64,000 bases of DNA, taken from Ipomoea triloba (Eukaryota > Streptophyta > Magnoliopsida > Solanales > Convolvulaceae). Shown here piece by piece: positions 19,801 to 33,030 of the stretch. The DNA lies in contig NC_044916.1 of assembly GCF_003576645.1 (NCBI RefSeq), positions 36,752,530 through 36,816,529 on the forward strand, in the 5' to 3' direction. A program made the position numbers and the translations under genes. The notes below the pieces were generated by a model. That model saw only the letters and a list, made by a program, of their open reading frames with translations, was not told the origin of the DNA and did not search any database. Position 1 is the stretch's first letter. Each line of letters opens with the position of its first letter.

Positions 19801-20768
19801 TCAGTACAAGTTTACAACTCCAAGACATCCCAAATTCCCAATCCAACCAAATATTTGCAGCTAACCATACTATTCAACAGGAACTATTACATCCAACAGG
19901 AACTATTCAAATATTAGCTCACAAATACATAGTACATGATGGTTATAACTTATAAACCACCCGCACAGATAGCTTAGTTGGTTCTTAGGTAGCAGATTAT
20001 GGGCAATGAGGTCGAGCGGTGCTTGGTGCCCACGAAGACAGCCGGCCCTTGGGGCGAGGGATTTCATGCTATGTGGGCAAGATGGCTATAAAACATCAAC
20101 ATGACAACATCCCCCTTACTACCAAATTTGCATTTCAAACAATTTAGTAATTTACAATCACCAAGTCAATCTTCTTTAAATTATTAGTCACTGTATATAG
20201 ATGTATGAATAATTGAATACTACCTATAGTATTAGGGGCTTGTTTCTCAAGTAATCATCTTAGCAGAATATTCTGATTCATTTAATAATCCTAAGCTTAG
20301 GTTAAGAATAAGCATAGTTTCATAAATTATTACAGTGAAGTAAAACAAGGACTAAAAACTTAAAAAGAGAAAAAGTTTACACCTTGTGAAAGCAGAGCTT
20401 GGAACCTCGGCCGGAAAACTCTCTCCGTACTGTTTTGGAAGCGGCAGCGGCTGCGGCAAGGCGGATTTGGACCAGTGGCAGGCCTTCCGGAGCAACCGCG
20501 ACCCGGAATCCGGGGAAACCGGCAAAGACTTTGACTTTGACTGCCCCTCAAAATCCCCAAACTTCAACCCCAGCTGATCATCCGTAGCATGCCTCAATTT
20601 CCGCTGCCGCATCAGCCGCCGCCCCCCGCCGCCGGCGAAAACATGCCTGGCGCTGTGGGCGACCGGCGATTCAGAAGCGGAGCTGGAACTAGAAGCCGCC
20701 GACGAGTTCGCTCGAGCGGATTGAGAGTTGAAAGAGGAATGGGTAAACGCTTTCCACAAAAATGGCAT
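16886..20768 (-). CDS. MAPKKK5: MAP kinase kinase kinase, MAPKKK5-like (MEKK class)
   Basis: Cytosolic Ser/Thr kinase that would phosphorylate MAPKKs. In Arabidopsis, MAPKKK5 links chitin-receptor kinases to MPK3/6. Ten exons with consistent phases: 20768-20383, 19772-19182, 19078-18991, 18600-18538, 18443-18280, 18056-17981, 17810-17751, 17662-17537, 17291-17085 and 16993-16886, giving 622 residues. The N-terminal 300 residues are Ser/Pro-rich and carry an HPLPLPPG motif like the family. The kinase domain has GRGTYGTVYVATNR (glycine loop), CAMKEV (ATP-binding Lys), IHRDIKGANLLVD (catalytic loop), LADFGLAKH (DFG), GSPYWMAPE (activation segment end) and DIWSLGCTVIEMFTG. The C-terminal tail after the kinase is short (about 55 residues; Arabidopsis MAPKKK5 is longer), ending PVRPIKLSRSR. 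An alternative 3' exon cannot be excluded. All catalytic residues are present. Confidence 0.88.
19965..20090 (+). repeat. tRNA-derived SINE-like insert in MAPKKK5 intron 1
   Basis: The text 'atagcttagttggttcttag' fits a Pol III A box (TRGYNNARNNG), and about 35 bp on lies 'gaggtcgagcgg', a degenerate B box. The spacing suits a SINE head. It is antisense to the host gene. The tail and target duplication were not resolved. Confidence 0.4.
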
Positions 20769-21554
20769 TTCAAATTCCCAAATCGCAGAGAGCCCAGCAC
20801 ATTTGACAGAGAAAAAGACCCAAAAAGAAGAAGAATAAGAGGCGTGGTGGGTGGTGTAATTGATCAGGCATTGAAGAAAAACGCCGAGTCGTCGCTAAAG
20901 CACACACTACACGAAAAATCTCTCAAACCAATTTTTTCTTTTCTTTTCCTTTGAATGCAATCGGCCCTTTCTCTTTCCATGCTTGGACGTTCCAAACTCT
21001 TTCCAGCCAGTTGCTATATACAAAGTCAATGCATGTGTCTCTGTTTCTACACTGTGTGGCATAAATAACATATGTAAATAATATTATAATATTAAAGAGC
21101 ATTGCATATTTACTGACCCAGTTCAGGAAAAAAAAATATTTTCTTGGTTTACTTATCACATAAAAGTAATGTAAAAATGAGAGAAGAAACAGTCAGTGAT
21201 ACTGTAGAAATGATACAGCTCATAGTAGGAGGTCAGAGATGACGAAGAAAACAGCCGTGTGAGAATGAAAAGGTAAAAGTAGAGAGTCCCCACACAGAAT
21301 TGTGTGTGTTGAATGGTCAAAATAGACTGTACGGAATTTCATTCTTATTATTATTATTATTATTATTATTCTTTCATTTAAATAGTCCGTAGATATTTTA
21401 GTGAAGTGGGATACCATGCCAAATTATCCCATAGATCAGAGTCTACATTGTAAATCTTGATTTAAAAATAACATTCAGATTTTGAATCAGTAGTTAATGT
21501 ATTTTATACTTCTAAAAACTTAATAAGTCTCAATCAAGGTTATGTCCTTGATTT

Positions 21555-21970
21555 ATGTCCCTCTTTCTATATGCTAATAAATTTGTACATTTTACTTTAA
21601 ATGTTGTACACTTTAATGTTATTAGACAAAATTGTCCCTACTACATTGTTGTTATACAAAATTACCCTTGCACCGTTATAACACCGTTAGTTTGTAACTC
21701 CATCATTACTATCATACACCTATATCTATCATATCATTTTCCTATTCCTTAATTATCATTTTAGTAAAATCATTATATAATTAATTTAATGGTTGATTAT
21801 ATTTTAATTAAATTTTTATCCATGGTAAATCATATATGTGTGTGTATAAACTATAAAATACCTATACTATATTTGTATATATAATTAGAACTAAAAATTT
21901 TAATTATTTATATTTATTAATGTTTTAATATTAGGCATGAACTTTCGCGCATCGCGCGTACAAATACTAG
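21555..21970 (+). mobile_element. Probable non-autonomous Helitron
   Basis: The 3' end is characteristic: a short GC hairpin 'cgcgcatcgcgcg' about 10 nt before the terminal CTAG (21967-21970), followed by T. The 5' side near 21555-21580 reads 'tccctctttctatatgctaa', similar to TC-initiated plant Helitron heads, but the base before it is not the expected A. The 5' boundary is therefore approximate. Confidence 0.55.
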
Positions 21971-22169
21971 TATAGTTGATATGTATAAAAACTGTCAATT
22001 GTAAGTACAAAATATGTTAATTGAATATACATAATTTTGTATCCGGATTCTTAATTAATATGAACTATAGTCTATGGTGTAACAATTCAGTCGTTATATC
22101 GTGGACCATGGTAAAATTACAAACTGAAATTACAGTGTATCTAAAATGAAATTGTCTCACACATTGTTT

Positions 22170-22470
22170 TTATATTATTAAATGAAACTTTAATTGATTT
22201 GAAATGAAACTACAATGTATATAAAATGAAAATGAATAATAGTTTCACATATTTGAGTGCATATTGTCTAATGAAACTGTAGTTATATTGAAATGATATT
22301 GTAGTTGTGTTGTAATGAAACTATAGTTTATGTAAAATGAAACTGAATAACAGTTTAATAGTTTCACATATTTGAGTGTATACTGTCAAATGAAACTATA
22401 ATTATATTGAAATGAAATTATAATTGTGTTAAAATAAAATTATAATGTATATAAAATGAAACTAAATATG
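22170..22470. repeat. Degenerate tandem repeat, about 120 bp unit
   Basis: Two to three copies share 'agtttcacatatttgagtg' and many 'aaatgaaact' steps. AT-rich, no coding potential. It lies 0.4 kb upstream of the OSB start. Confidence 0.55.
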
Positions 22471-22852
22471 TTATACAAAATAAATGACAATGTTTTGAAC
22501 CCTGATCTACGGTATAATTTGTCATAACGGGTATATCACCTATCCAATTCGGGCCATGATTTATATTTGGACTGCAGCAGTGATGTCAAGTGGGTCGGTC
22601 CTTTTTAAGTGGGCTTGATGCTATTTTGTGTCATACTATGCTGATTTAATTTTGGGCTGGCTGTCCTTACATCTTCAAATTATCAATTTGATTTAGCTCA
22701 CTTCATTTATTAAAAATTTTAAAAAACATCAAATTATGCCATTGAACTTTTTTATAGTTTTTGCTTACAGATTATGTATAATCAGCATGTTGCGTAAAAT
22801 AAAATAATAACCCGCCAACGGCCCAAAAAACCTCCGGCGATCGAAGTCTCCC

Positions 22853-25450
22853 ATGGAGGCGACCCGCCTCCCCGCCTTGTTCAGGACCGCCGTTTCTAAC
22901 GCTTCTCCGTTTTCCAAACTCCGTTTCTTCTCTTCACCGTCCGCCGCAACCCAACGTGCCTGGCAGTTCTACTCCGACGACGCCGACAGTACAGAAAGCG
23001 CTGTGTACAAGCACGCTCTCAAGTTCCAGCAGCCATCCACCGTACAAATCAAACCCCATATCCACAACTCTGTCAGCTTAATCGGAACGGTCGACCGCCC
23101 TTTCCGGAGATTCAACACCGCCGACGGTTCGCTGGGTGGCCAAACGTGGCTCAGTGTCTCAACGACCTCCGTGAGCAGACCTTTCAAGTAAGAATCGAAC
23201 TATTTCTTCGGACTTTTATCCTCCCCTTGTAGGTTTAAGTTTTAACTACCGGTGACTATAAATTGAATATTAAGCTTAACGTTTTGAAGCCAAATATTAT
23301 TGTGTTTTACATTTTGGAATTGTAATAATAATTCACAAGTAATTATAATTGGAATTGTGATAATTTTCATTTCTCGTGATTTTGTCGAATATTGAAACTG
23401 ATCAGTGAATCAAAATTGAACACTGTTATTTTGACATGTAGAGAATTCGGCTTTGAAAATTCAAAATATGAAATTCTATTTATATTTGAAATGGAGGAAA
23501 TTACTTATGATGTTTCTGACTGGTACATAGGATTAAGCTGAAAATGTGGGGTGACATAGCTGAACTTTCAATGGTGCATCTGAAATGGAACGATTTGATT
23601 TATGTCTGGGGTTACTTAAAGTCGTTTGTAAAGGCTGGTCAGGAAGGAAATCCAAGGGTGTTTCATGAGGTTTGAATCATTTCCTCTTTACCAATATAAG
23701 CTTAAGACTTAATCTTATAATTGTTTAATCAAATTTGGTGACAATTTCTATTGTTTTGTTGTGCTCTTGGCAACAAATAAACGAAATCAAACATACTGTT
23801 TATAATAATTTAGATGCGACATTTTCTGTCTAACTCCTTCATTTATGCAGTCGTTTGACCCAGAAATAGGAAGAGAAAATATAAGAAAATTGTCGATGCT
23901 TGGAAATATTTTTTGTGAAGAATCCATGCCCAAGGATTGGTATCCAGCTTTAGTAGGTCACTGATTACAATCACCGGTTTAGATGGATAATTGACAAGCT
24001 TATTTTAAAATAAAATTGACATGTACTTTTCAAGTAGAAAGAAAATCAAGGCCTAACTGGTGAATAACTATCAAAAAGTACAATCCATTCAGAAGTGCAT
24101 ATATGTTTTGCTATATTTATAATCTTGTCATCTGTTCATTTATGTGTACCCAATTTCCTCTTTGTAGCTAATTGTGAAGGAAATAAATTTCGTTGCTAGA
24201 CATGATAAGGCTTCAACCTGCCAGGAAAGCAAGACAATAGAATCATGGGGTGAGTTGCATCACTTACAATTTATGATATTGATATAACTTACAAGTCCTT
24301 TCTTCTTAAACTTTTCTTTACTCTTTCACTGCTCTTGGCATGAATGGAGGGCCTTTACTGGCAGTTATATATAACTATTTGTGGGATTAAGGCAAATGTG
24401 TGTGTTATTTTTTTGAAACAGTGTGTGTGTGTTATTTAGATGCCTTAAATGTTGCATAGTTATATCTCATAGAAGTCTGGTTTGCTGATAGTTCTGATTT
24501 TGAAAATTTAAGTCTGGGTGATGACTTATGGGATTATATAGCATTATAGCCCTGTGGTTTTGTTTTCATTATTTTGTCTGGGCTTAACTAGTTGAGCTTA
24601 TTCTTTCCTCGGCTTACTATCATGTATTTGACATTTGGGCTTATTATACTTTGAATAAAATAGAGCATAGGCCTTAAAAATTAAAACTCTTACTCACTTG
24701 AATTTTGTTGTTTGGAGGAGGGGGCCAGGGGGGGGGGGGAGAAGTAAGCTTTAATAGCTTTTATTGCCAGGCCAATCCTAATGTCATAAATTGCAAAGAA
24801 TACAATCTAAACCATGCACTCTTATCGTAGATGGTTTCCTTAGGCTTGAAGTGGCAACTTGTAATGGAGTGTTTTGGGTAATACTACGTTGTGTCCTGTT
24901 GTCCTGTTTTAGCGTTGTATCAGATATGCTTTTAGAGGACATAACCCATGCTAGTTGGATTGTCATTCACTGTTATGCTAACTGGTGCAAAAGTGCTCCT
25001 TTATGATCATAAGCAGTACATACTTTTAGAAATTATATATTAGTATGCAAGCGAACATTGCCCATTTGACTATTTAATATATAATTCAATTGCCCTAGTA
25101 ATCTGAAACCATGCATATACACACATTGTATGTGTATATATATTCTCCATTCTCATGTACATCAATTTTCACGTTCAGATGAAGATAGGCTGGAGAAGTC
25201 CAATAGCCGGCTTCATTTGTGGCAAGTGTTCTTCAGCAACCCCTCTGAATGGTGGGACAATAGGAAGAACAAGGTGAATCATAAGGGTCCAGATTTTAAG
25301 CACAGGTACTCTGGTGAAGCACTGTGGCTCCAACAGAACGATCCACCGTGGATTAGAAGACAACTTGAGCTGCTGGATTCTAGACCCGTGGTTAAAGATA
25401 CAGGATATTCACAGGTGTCTCCATTGAAATATGACGGCGAATATTATTAG
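22853..25450 (+). CDS. Organellar single-stranded DNA-binding protein, OSB family
   Basis: OSB proteins bind ssDNA in mitochondria or plastids; in Arabidopsis OSB1 they restrain illegitimate recombination of mitochondrial DNA. Five exons, 22853-23187, 23531-23669, 23851-23952, 24168-24249 and 25179-25450, join in phase to 309 residues. Residues 1-35 are Arg/Ser/Ala-rich with few acids, a likely organelle transit peptide. The SSB-like OB fold spans about 48-185 (SLIGTVDRPFRRF, TWLSVSTTSVSRPF, DLIYVWGYL, LIVKEINFVA). The C-terminal part holds one PDF motif (about 215-265), the OSB signature: LWQVFFSNPSEWWDNRKNK, then PDFKHRYSGEALWL and PPWIRRQLELL. A single PDF motif distinguishes it from the multi-motif paralogues. 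Which organelle it enters cannot be told from sequence alone. Confidence 0.88.
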
Positions 25451-27102
25451 GTACCTACTTAAAGACCCAAAAGTATCTGGCAGCCAAAGCCCCAGCCTGA
25501 AGGGGCTGTTCTGTTTTAACACTCGAATCGCTTTTTGCACTGCCATGCATGAGTGTTCATTATAAAGAAAAACAATCCATTGCTGCCCATTACAGCTCTT
25601 CACACTCGATATTTTAAGATTGCCAGGACTCGACTCAATCAAGGATTGAGAAGAAGGAATGATTAACTGATGTATTTGAATCCAGCAGGTCTTGCAGCTT
25701 GGAGCCTGAATGGCATATGGGAAAAGGCTCATGCTTCCTCTGTGAATTTATAATGTGCAGATATTACGGAGTATTATTTTTCCTTTATTCTTGAATAGAT
25801 CAATTGTATCAGTGAACAAAAATATACTTAGTAACTACGAGTTTTCCTCGTAATATATATACTGTAATAGTGAACTATGCAGTATCATAGGCATATTAGC
25901 ATATATTCTAATGGGTAAAAGGGATATTATGAGTGCAAGAATATCCTTTCTCTAAATGTGAAACATATTGGTGTGATTTATTATAAGATAGATTTTTATT
26001 TATGGAATATGATTGAGACCACGAATTTAGCATCTTGAAAACCATGGGCAATTAATATTGGTTTTGCTTTTGCTTAAGGTGGAGTGAACGACTTAACTGG
26101 TCGTGAAAGCGACGGTCAACGATGCGATGGCCAAATAATATAGAAAAAAAAAAAAAAAAAGATTGATGACGACACATCATTATCCAGGCCACCGCTAATT
26201 TTTCCATTAAGTAGAATGATGCTCGAATGCCTCCAAATCCCCTATCTATTGTGTCTGCCGTGGGAAACGGTGTGGATACTTCTTGCCTTCGTTTCCGTGT
26301 CCAATTTGTAGCCTCCATCCACTGTACCATCCAATTAAAATATTTTCTTGATGTACAAAGAACTTTGCAGCCCTTATTTGAAAACACACCATGACAATTA
26401 TTTATAGCTAATTCGTTCAAATTAATAGATAGCTCTTATGAGGATTGAATTTGAAACGTAATGGCTACTAAGCTCCTACGTCTCGACCCGACAGAATATA
26501 TGAGAGGATTATAAATCATGGAGGTCTTCCTTACTTTGGGTTACTCCTTGATGAGACTTAATCCTCGATCTTTCTTTCTAAACTTCATCCTTATGTCCAA
26601 TTGAGCTGTCCATACGGGCTCAATGAAAATATTATTGAAAGTATATAAACTTGTAGTGGTTGGATTTTTAAATTAAAAAAGATTAAATAGTGGAACTAAT
26701 GATTAATTAATATATTAAAGAGTATGGATTAAAATGATAATAACCTGTTATGAAATAGAGATCATGCCAGTCAACATTTGTGTAAATTGGATTGTGATCC
26801 ACTTTGAATATTTGCAATGTGAATTGCATGTTAACATGCTTGTTCTCTTAATAGCCCTCATTTTGTTGACAACCAACTCAATTAGTTTGGACCGACTATA
26901 AGTTTCTTGTAACTCTATTATTTGTACTTTTAATATATTAAAAAAAAAAGTTTTCTCCTACACTATTATGTTTTCTCTCTACCTGACTTTTCCAATTCCA
27001 TTTTCAACATTATACTACACTTGTTTTATTACACCATATTATCCTTCCACTAACATATTTGCTCCAATTTTTTAGAAGTATAATTCTCTACCCATCTAAA
27101 AC

Positions 27103-27162
<60 letters not shown>

Positions 27163-28350
27163 GTACTACTGACTTTATTACAATGTAATATTTTTAAACA
27201 TTGACATCCCATTTAAAAGAGTTACAAAGGTGTCATTTAGCTACAAACTACTTGACAAATGGAATATATACCTTAAAATTATAATTAAATATTAATCTTT
27301 GTATCGATAGATATTCAATGCTCCAAAACTAGAGGTGAATATTTATTTGATTATCTTTTGATATGTGGAGTTTGAAACTTTGACTTGTTCATCCAAAATA
27401 GGATTTTGCGTATGTTTGTTGGTGCACTTGGTAGTTTTTGGGATAATCCACCATTATTGGTTGTGTGCTTGTGTTGGCCACTTAGGGATTTGTTATTAGT
27501 TAAAGTAAGTATGTGGAATTTCTTGGAGCGACGACTTTAAGGTCGTCTGGACAATGGGCCACCACAAGTAACATCTTTTACATTATTACATGCTAAAATC
27601 ATTTTTTATTTTTATTTTTTTTGCTTCTAGAAAACATGGAACTGCACACTTTAATATGTTTATTTTGTTATTAGGTGACAAAGAAAACTGCTAACCACGT
27701 GTAATTGTATATAAATCACACATAAAAATAATAAGTTATTTTTATTGAGAATCAAACTTGAAATATTATAATTATTAATCATCTGACAAAAAATTGTAAT
27801 TAAAATCCATTGTTTGAGTGACAAGAGAAACTTTCAGTCTCTATTAGAGTTCGTGTGCGAGATAAATCATGTCGTGTGACCCTAACTGTTAAAGATTACA
27901 ATATAATAAATTAAACTAAACTCATGACAGGATAATTGGGCAGACACCCAACCCAAAACCATCCGAAGAAGGCAAGCAATAACTTAATGAAGAAGGCAAG
28001 TGGTCACAAACACTAACATATTTAAGAGGAGACAATTATTAGACCGACTCCTCGTTACTATAATTGTTACTTGAATAGAAAAACGCTGGTAGTATTAATA
28101 TAAGTAAGAGATTTTGTCTATTAGAAGGACACGTTGAATACTCTACTGTAATTCTTAACAACTGAAGCTATTTACTTTCTATAATTGTCTGATAATCTTA
28201 TTTACCGTAAATCCATAACTAATTAGTCCACTAGTTCTTTGAGGTCGGAGTAAAATTAAGCAAAAAAGCCCTCACACGTTCCAAAAAGGTCTTTTAAAAA
28301 AAAACTTGTGTCCTTTTAAAGCAAAATTTATAGTGATTTATTAAATTAAG
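25451..28350. other. Intergenic region between OSB and ADR1
   Basis: OSB 3' UTR followed by AT-rich DNA. It holds an A run near 26145-26160, a dispersed repeat at about 26430-26620 ('caattgagctgtccatacgg') similar to text near 5580-5640, and a perfect (TA)n microsatellite at 27105-27159. Reading frames here are short and show no family signature. Confidence 0.55.
27105..27159. repeat. (TA)n microsatellite
   Basis: About 27 uninterrupted TA dinucleotides; likely length-variable. Confidence 0.95.
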
Positions 28351-28354
28351 AGAA

Positions 28355-28365
28355 TCTATAAAAAT
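28355..28365 (+). promoter_or_regulatory. Probable TATA box of the ADR1-like gene
   Basis: 'tctataaaaat' lies about 125 bp upstream of the start codon. Confidence 0.45.
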
Positions 28366-28482
28366 TCGGGGTGGGTCCACACACGCACAAAAATGAAGTA
28401 ACTGACATAAAGCTTGTTAGTCAAGAGCAAGTCCACCACTTCCGCGAAGTTCTCCCCGGAGAAAGCTTAGGCACCAACAACA

Positions 28483-31400
28483 ATGGCGGTGACGGATCTT
28501 TTCGCCGGAGAGATCGCTACCGAGCTCCTCAAACATCTCTACGCTATCTGCAAGAAGTGCGCCCTCTCCCGCACCAGCGCTTTGCAGCTAATTGAAGACA
28601 TCAGTGCGGTCGACCCGATTATCCGGGAAATCAAGGCCACCGGCGTCGAGCTCCCGCAGGAGCGCCAGCGCCAGCTCGACGAGTTCTCCAGGACGCTCTC
28701 CGCCGGCGTCGAGCTCGCCGACAAGGTCCTCAAGTGCGGGCGCTGGAACATGTACAAGAATCTCCAGTTCGCGCGCAAAATGGAGAAGCTGGAGAAGAGG
28801 GTTTCCAGGTTCGTGCAGGGAATCATGCCGGCGCACGTGATGGCCGACGTCCATCACGTGAGGGTCGACACGGAGCAGAGGTTCGATCGCCTCGACAATT
28901 CGTTCAAGCGGATCGAGCAGCAGCTCGGCGCCATGAAAATCGGCGTGGACGAGGGCGGCGGCGGCGGCGGGTGGTTGGGGGAGGCCGTGAAGAGGGTGGA
29001 GGAGGAGCAGAGGTGGTGCGAGGACAGTTTTGTAAATTTAGGTGCCGGGTTTGAATTGGGAAAGAGGAAAGTGAAAGATATGCTAATGAAGGATGAAGAA
29101 AACAGTGGCGTTTTTGAACTTTGTGGGATTGGAGGCAGTGGGAAAACCACTTTAGCCAGAGAGATTTGCAAGGATGATGAAATTCAAAGTAAGTATCTTG
29201 TTCATGTTGTTCTTGTCTAGCAATTATAAGATTCTTCAGATATTGAAGAAAGATTTATTGTCTTTTGTCTGTTCTTTATGGTTAGGACAAACAGGGAATC
29301 CAATCAATTAGCTAGTATAATCCAGGAACTTATAAATCCATATATTCTCTTATATTTTCAATATGGAACTCTTAACAAATACAATTGAACATTGATATTG
29401 GTGGATTATTGATATCATGTGTATTTAAAACTGGATTTGCAGGTTTTTTCAAGGGAAGGGTTCACTTTCTTACTGTGTCTCAATCCCCAAATGTGGAGAA
29501 TCTGAGGTTACAGGTTTGGTCAATGATATCAGGGTGTACTCTTCAATCTTCTGCCAATATGTTTCCTGGGTGGAACCCTCAATTCGATTGGAACAGGATG
29601 CCTGCTCAGCCGAGGCTTCTGATTCTAGACGATGTATGGAAGCTTGCAGATCTTAAGCCGCTGATAGATTTGAAAGTTCCCGGCTGCAAGATCCTTGTGG
29701 TTTCGCGATTCAAGTTCCCTCTATCAGTTATTGACTCTGCTCACGAGTTGGAGCTGTTGAGAGAAGATGAAGCTATGTCTCTTTTCTGCCATTTTGCCTT
29801 TGGGCGCAATTGCATTCCTCTTGGTTTCGATGAGAAGTTGGTGAAAGAGGTAACTAAAGCTGTTCTTGGAAGTTTAGGATTAGAAGTTCCAAGATCCAGC
29901 ATTTCTTTGCATTGTTTTTTTCTACGGTATTTGACACTAACTGGGAAGTTATTGCGATAGGTAATTGATGAATGTGAAGGGCTTCCTCTCGCTTTAAAAG
30001 TTGTTGGATCATCTCTAAAGGGCCAGCCTGAAATGTTCTGGAAAAGTGCTCAAAACAGATTGTCGAGGAGCCTCCCTGTTGGCGAGTCTCATGAGGTACA
30101 ATTGCTAGAGAGGATGAAATGGAGTATTGATTACTTGCCCGAGAAAGTCAGGGAGTGTTTCCTCGACTTGGGCGCATTTCCAGAAGACAAAAAGATCCCT
30201 CTTGATGTTCTCATTAACATGTGGGTGGAACTACATGATATCCCCGAGGAAGAGGCCTTTCATATTGTAGTTGAACTTTCTAACAAGAATCTCCTAAATT
30301 TGACGAAAGATGCAAGGTATCTAATTTTCTCTTTTAAACTGCCTTCTGTCTTTAGTTCCTTTCGAACAAATTCTAAGGGCTTCAGTGTGTTTGTTTGACA
30401 GAGTTGGAGACTTGTACAGCAGCTACTATGACATATCTGTATCTCAGCACGATGTTTTGAGGGATTTAGCAATTCACATGAGCGGTCTCGAGGATATAAA
30501 TCAGAGAAGGCGGTTGCTCATGCCAAAGAGGGAGCGAGAGCTCCCGAAAGAATGGGAGAGAAAGGCAGATCAACCCTTCAATGCCCGAGTTATCTCAGTT
30601 CATACAGGTATTCCCATCTGCAATCTCCATTAGTAAAAATATCGAAATGTTTCCTAAGAGGCCTCTAATGCCTTTGCATTTCTTTGTAGATGAAATGAAG
30701 GAGATGGATTGGTTCCAAATGGATTGTCCAAAAGCCGAAGTGCTAATCCTAAACTTTTCCTCGTCCGAATACTTCTTGCCTCCTTTTATTTGCAGCATGC
30801 CCAAGCTCAGGGCGCTGATATTAATAAACTATAGCACCTCCAATGCAGTCCTCTACAACCTTTCGGTTTTCAATGATTTGACCTACTTGAGAAGCCTATG
30901 GTTTGAGAAAATCTCTGTCCCTCATTTGTCCAATTCTACCAGGCCCCTCATATACCTGCGGAAAATTTCTTTAATCTTGTGCAGTATCAACAACAGCCTT
31001 GATCAATCAGTTGTAGACCTCCCCCGCCTGTTCCCTCGTCTTTCAGAGCTCACAATGGATCACTGCATAAACTTCAATGAACTACCGACAGGCATATGCA
31101 AGATGCGTTCGCTGAAGACCTTGAGTGTCACTAACTGTGACAGTCTCCATGAACTGACAGGCGAGCTAGGGGAGCTGAGTTTTCTGCAAATTCTAAGGAT
31201 ATACGCCTGCCCAAATGTTAAAAGCCTTCCTCCTAGCATTGGCGACTTGGTATCCCTGAAATACCTCGATATCTCTCAATGTGTTAGCTTGAAAACTCTC
31301 CCTGAGACGATCGATGGGTGTAGAAGACTGGAGAAGATTGACATGAGGGAATGCCCGGTGATTAAGAGCTTGCCCGCGTCTGTGAAGTACTTGGAATCTC

Positions 31401-31522
31401 TACGCAGGGTAATTTGTGACGAAGAGGTCTCTTTCCATTGGAAGGAAGTCGAGGAGGCTGTATCAGGTTTATGTGTTCAGGTTGCCGAGGAATGCTTTAC
31501 TCTTGACTGGCTATCCGAGTAA
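28483..31522 (+). CDS. ADR1: ADR1-like helper NLR (RPW8-type CC-NB-LRR, RNL)
   Basis: ADR1 proteins are helper immune receptors that act at the plasma membrane downstream of TIR-NLR sensors with EDS1-PAD4. Five exons, 28483-29188, 29443-29849, 29961-30316, 30402-30607 and 30690-31522, join in phase to 835 residues, normal for the family. RPW8-like N-terminus about 1-150 (DLFAGEIATELLKHLYAI, then KCGRWNMYKNLQFARKMEKL). NB-ARC: P-loop GIGGSGKTTLA near 213, kinase-2 LLILDDVW, GLPL motif CEGLPLALKVVGSSL. The MHD position reads QHDVLRDLA, the QHD form typical of RNLs. C-terminal LRRs about 590-800 include LPPSIGDLVSLKYLDIS and LPETIDGCRRLEKIDM. A Gly-rich linker (DEGGGGGG) lies near residue 160. 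The gene appears intact. Assignment to ADR1 rather than NRG1 rests on the N-terminal match. Confidence 0.93.
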
Positions 31523-33021
31523 ATACATTCTGAAATGTTAGCCCAGAGTGCAATGCATTTGTGCTGTGCTAGATTGAAGATTCAGGCAGGTTAAGGATGT
31601 ATAGTAGAAAGCTTTAATTTAACATCTTATGGAGTTTGGCTATAATCTTGGTATGTAGAAGCTAGCTAGCTGCTATCAAAATTCTGTAACTTTCATTGAG
31701 TTGTGGTTCAAATATGTGTATATATCTGATTTTGATCTGATGTGGAAAGTAGGGTTGTGTTCATGTGAGAATCATGGCTTAGAGAATGAATTGCTGAGTG
31801 CACACAATCTATTTCAGGATTTACACTGTCATCGAAGTATGCTTGGGAATAGATTGTGTGCTCTTATGCAGTAGTTCTCATCTAAGACATAATTCTCATA
31901 TGATCCTCAATTGTGGAAAGTAATGTGCCTTATGAGTATGTATATAAGTTGGTTTCCATTTGATTTCTTTTTCTTTGGTCTTATTAGGGCAGGCCAAAAT
32001 ACAAGAATGAATGCATATAATATAAAGCTGACCAAGGTAGCCATTACTAACAAAATTGCGTGAAATGTATTAAATTAAGGGTGTCTCATTGTCATGCAAC
32101 TACCTAATTTTTTTATTTATTTATTTTTGTTTCACTGTTGATATGTTTAACTAAAAGGGAAGAAGAAAACAAACAGCATTCTTTTTACCATTGACTAGAG
32201 GTGTCAAATAGATCGGTGAGCTTGGAATTTATGCACGATTCGAGTGAGTCAACTCGGCTTAGTCCATTTACTACAATGGGCGGACTTGGACTAGTCATGT
32301 TTTATTAATATGATGCATAAGTATATGTATGTATTTAAATAGATTTCTAAATATTTATAAATGTACATTTACTTAATTTTATAATTTTATTTACTTAATT
32401 ATATTTCATATTATCTTAAGGAATTGCATTTGGAAATTAAAATAATTTAATTTTTAAATTTATTATAGATTAATATAGTTAATAAATATATGTACGTATT
32501 TAAGCATATTTCTAGATATTTATAAATTTTCTAATTATGAGTATAATTTTAGGAGAATTTAATAATGAAATTTTCTTAATGATTAGCTAATAATAATAAT
32601 AATAATAATAATAAAATGAAGGGAGTCGCTTTTTCTTAATTCTCATAGTAAGATTAAAGTGTTAAATACATGTTGGTAATATTGACGTAATATGTTTATG
32701 TTTAGTTTTCTTGAATTATAGACGTAATATTTGTATGTTTATTTTCCTTTAATTACTCACCGTAATATGTTTAATTTCCTATATGGGCAGAAAAATTTAT
32801 CATTAATTCAACAAAAATGAAGTCATTTTATTATGATTACTATATGGTAATTAAGGAGTATATATTATTCTTAATTAATATTATGCTAATTATGATGTGC
32901 ATTTAATTATGGACGTAATATGTGTATGGTTAATTTCCTTTAATTATGTCCGTAATATTTGTATGTTTAATTTCATTTAATTATGTTTGTAATATGTGTA
33001 CGATTAATTTCCTTTATATCA
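31523..33021. other. AT-rich intergenic region downstream of ADR1
   Basis: ADR1 3' UTR, then very AT-rich DNA with an (AAT)n microsatellite at about 32590-32613 and repeated 'ggacgtaatatgtgtat'-type phrases. A dispersed repeat is listed separately. No gene was seen. Confidence 0.5.
32140..32310. repeat. Dispersed repeat shared with the serpin cluster (copy 1)
   Basis: Text such as 'ttgactagaggtgtcaaata', 'gagtgagtcaactcggctta' and 'ccatttactacaatgggcgg' recurs with moderate divergence at 43500-43680. Confidence 0.75.
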
Positions 33022-33030
33022 AATATAAAA

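Larger units (their letters stand above)
20769..22852. other. Divergent intergenic region between MAPKKK5 and OSB
   Basis: It contains the promoters of two divergently transcribed genes. It holds a (TTA)n microsatellite at about 21345-21371, a probable Helitron and a degenerate tandem repeat (both listed). No extra gene was seen. Confidence 0.5.

Noticed and set aside
24721..24745. Second poly-G artefact in the OSB intron
   Set aside because: Only about 12 Gs, flanked by normal sequence and no Ns; could be genuine.
26052..26420. 122-codon minus-strand frame
   Set aside because: Contains a poly-Phe run from an A tract and no recognisable motif.
28539..29171. Several frames overlapping ADR1 exon 1
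   Set aside because: Shadows in GC-rich sequence; the RPW8/NB-ARC frame is clearly real.
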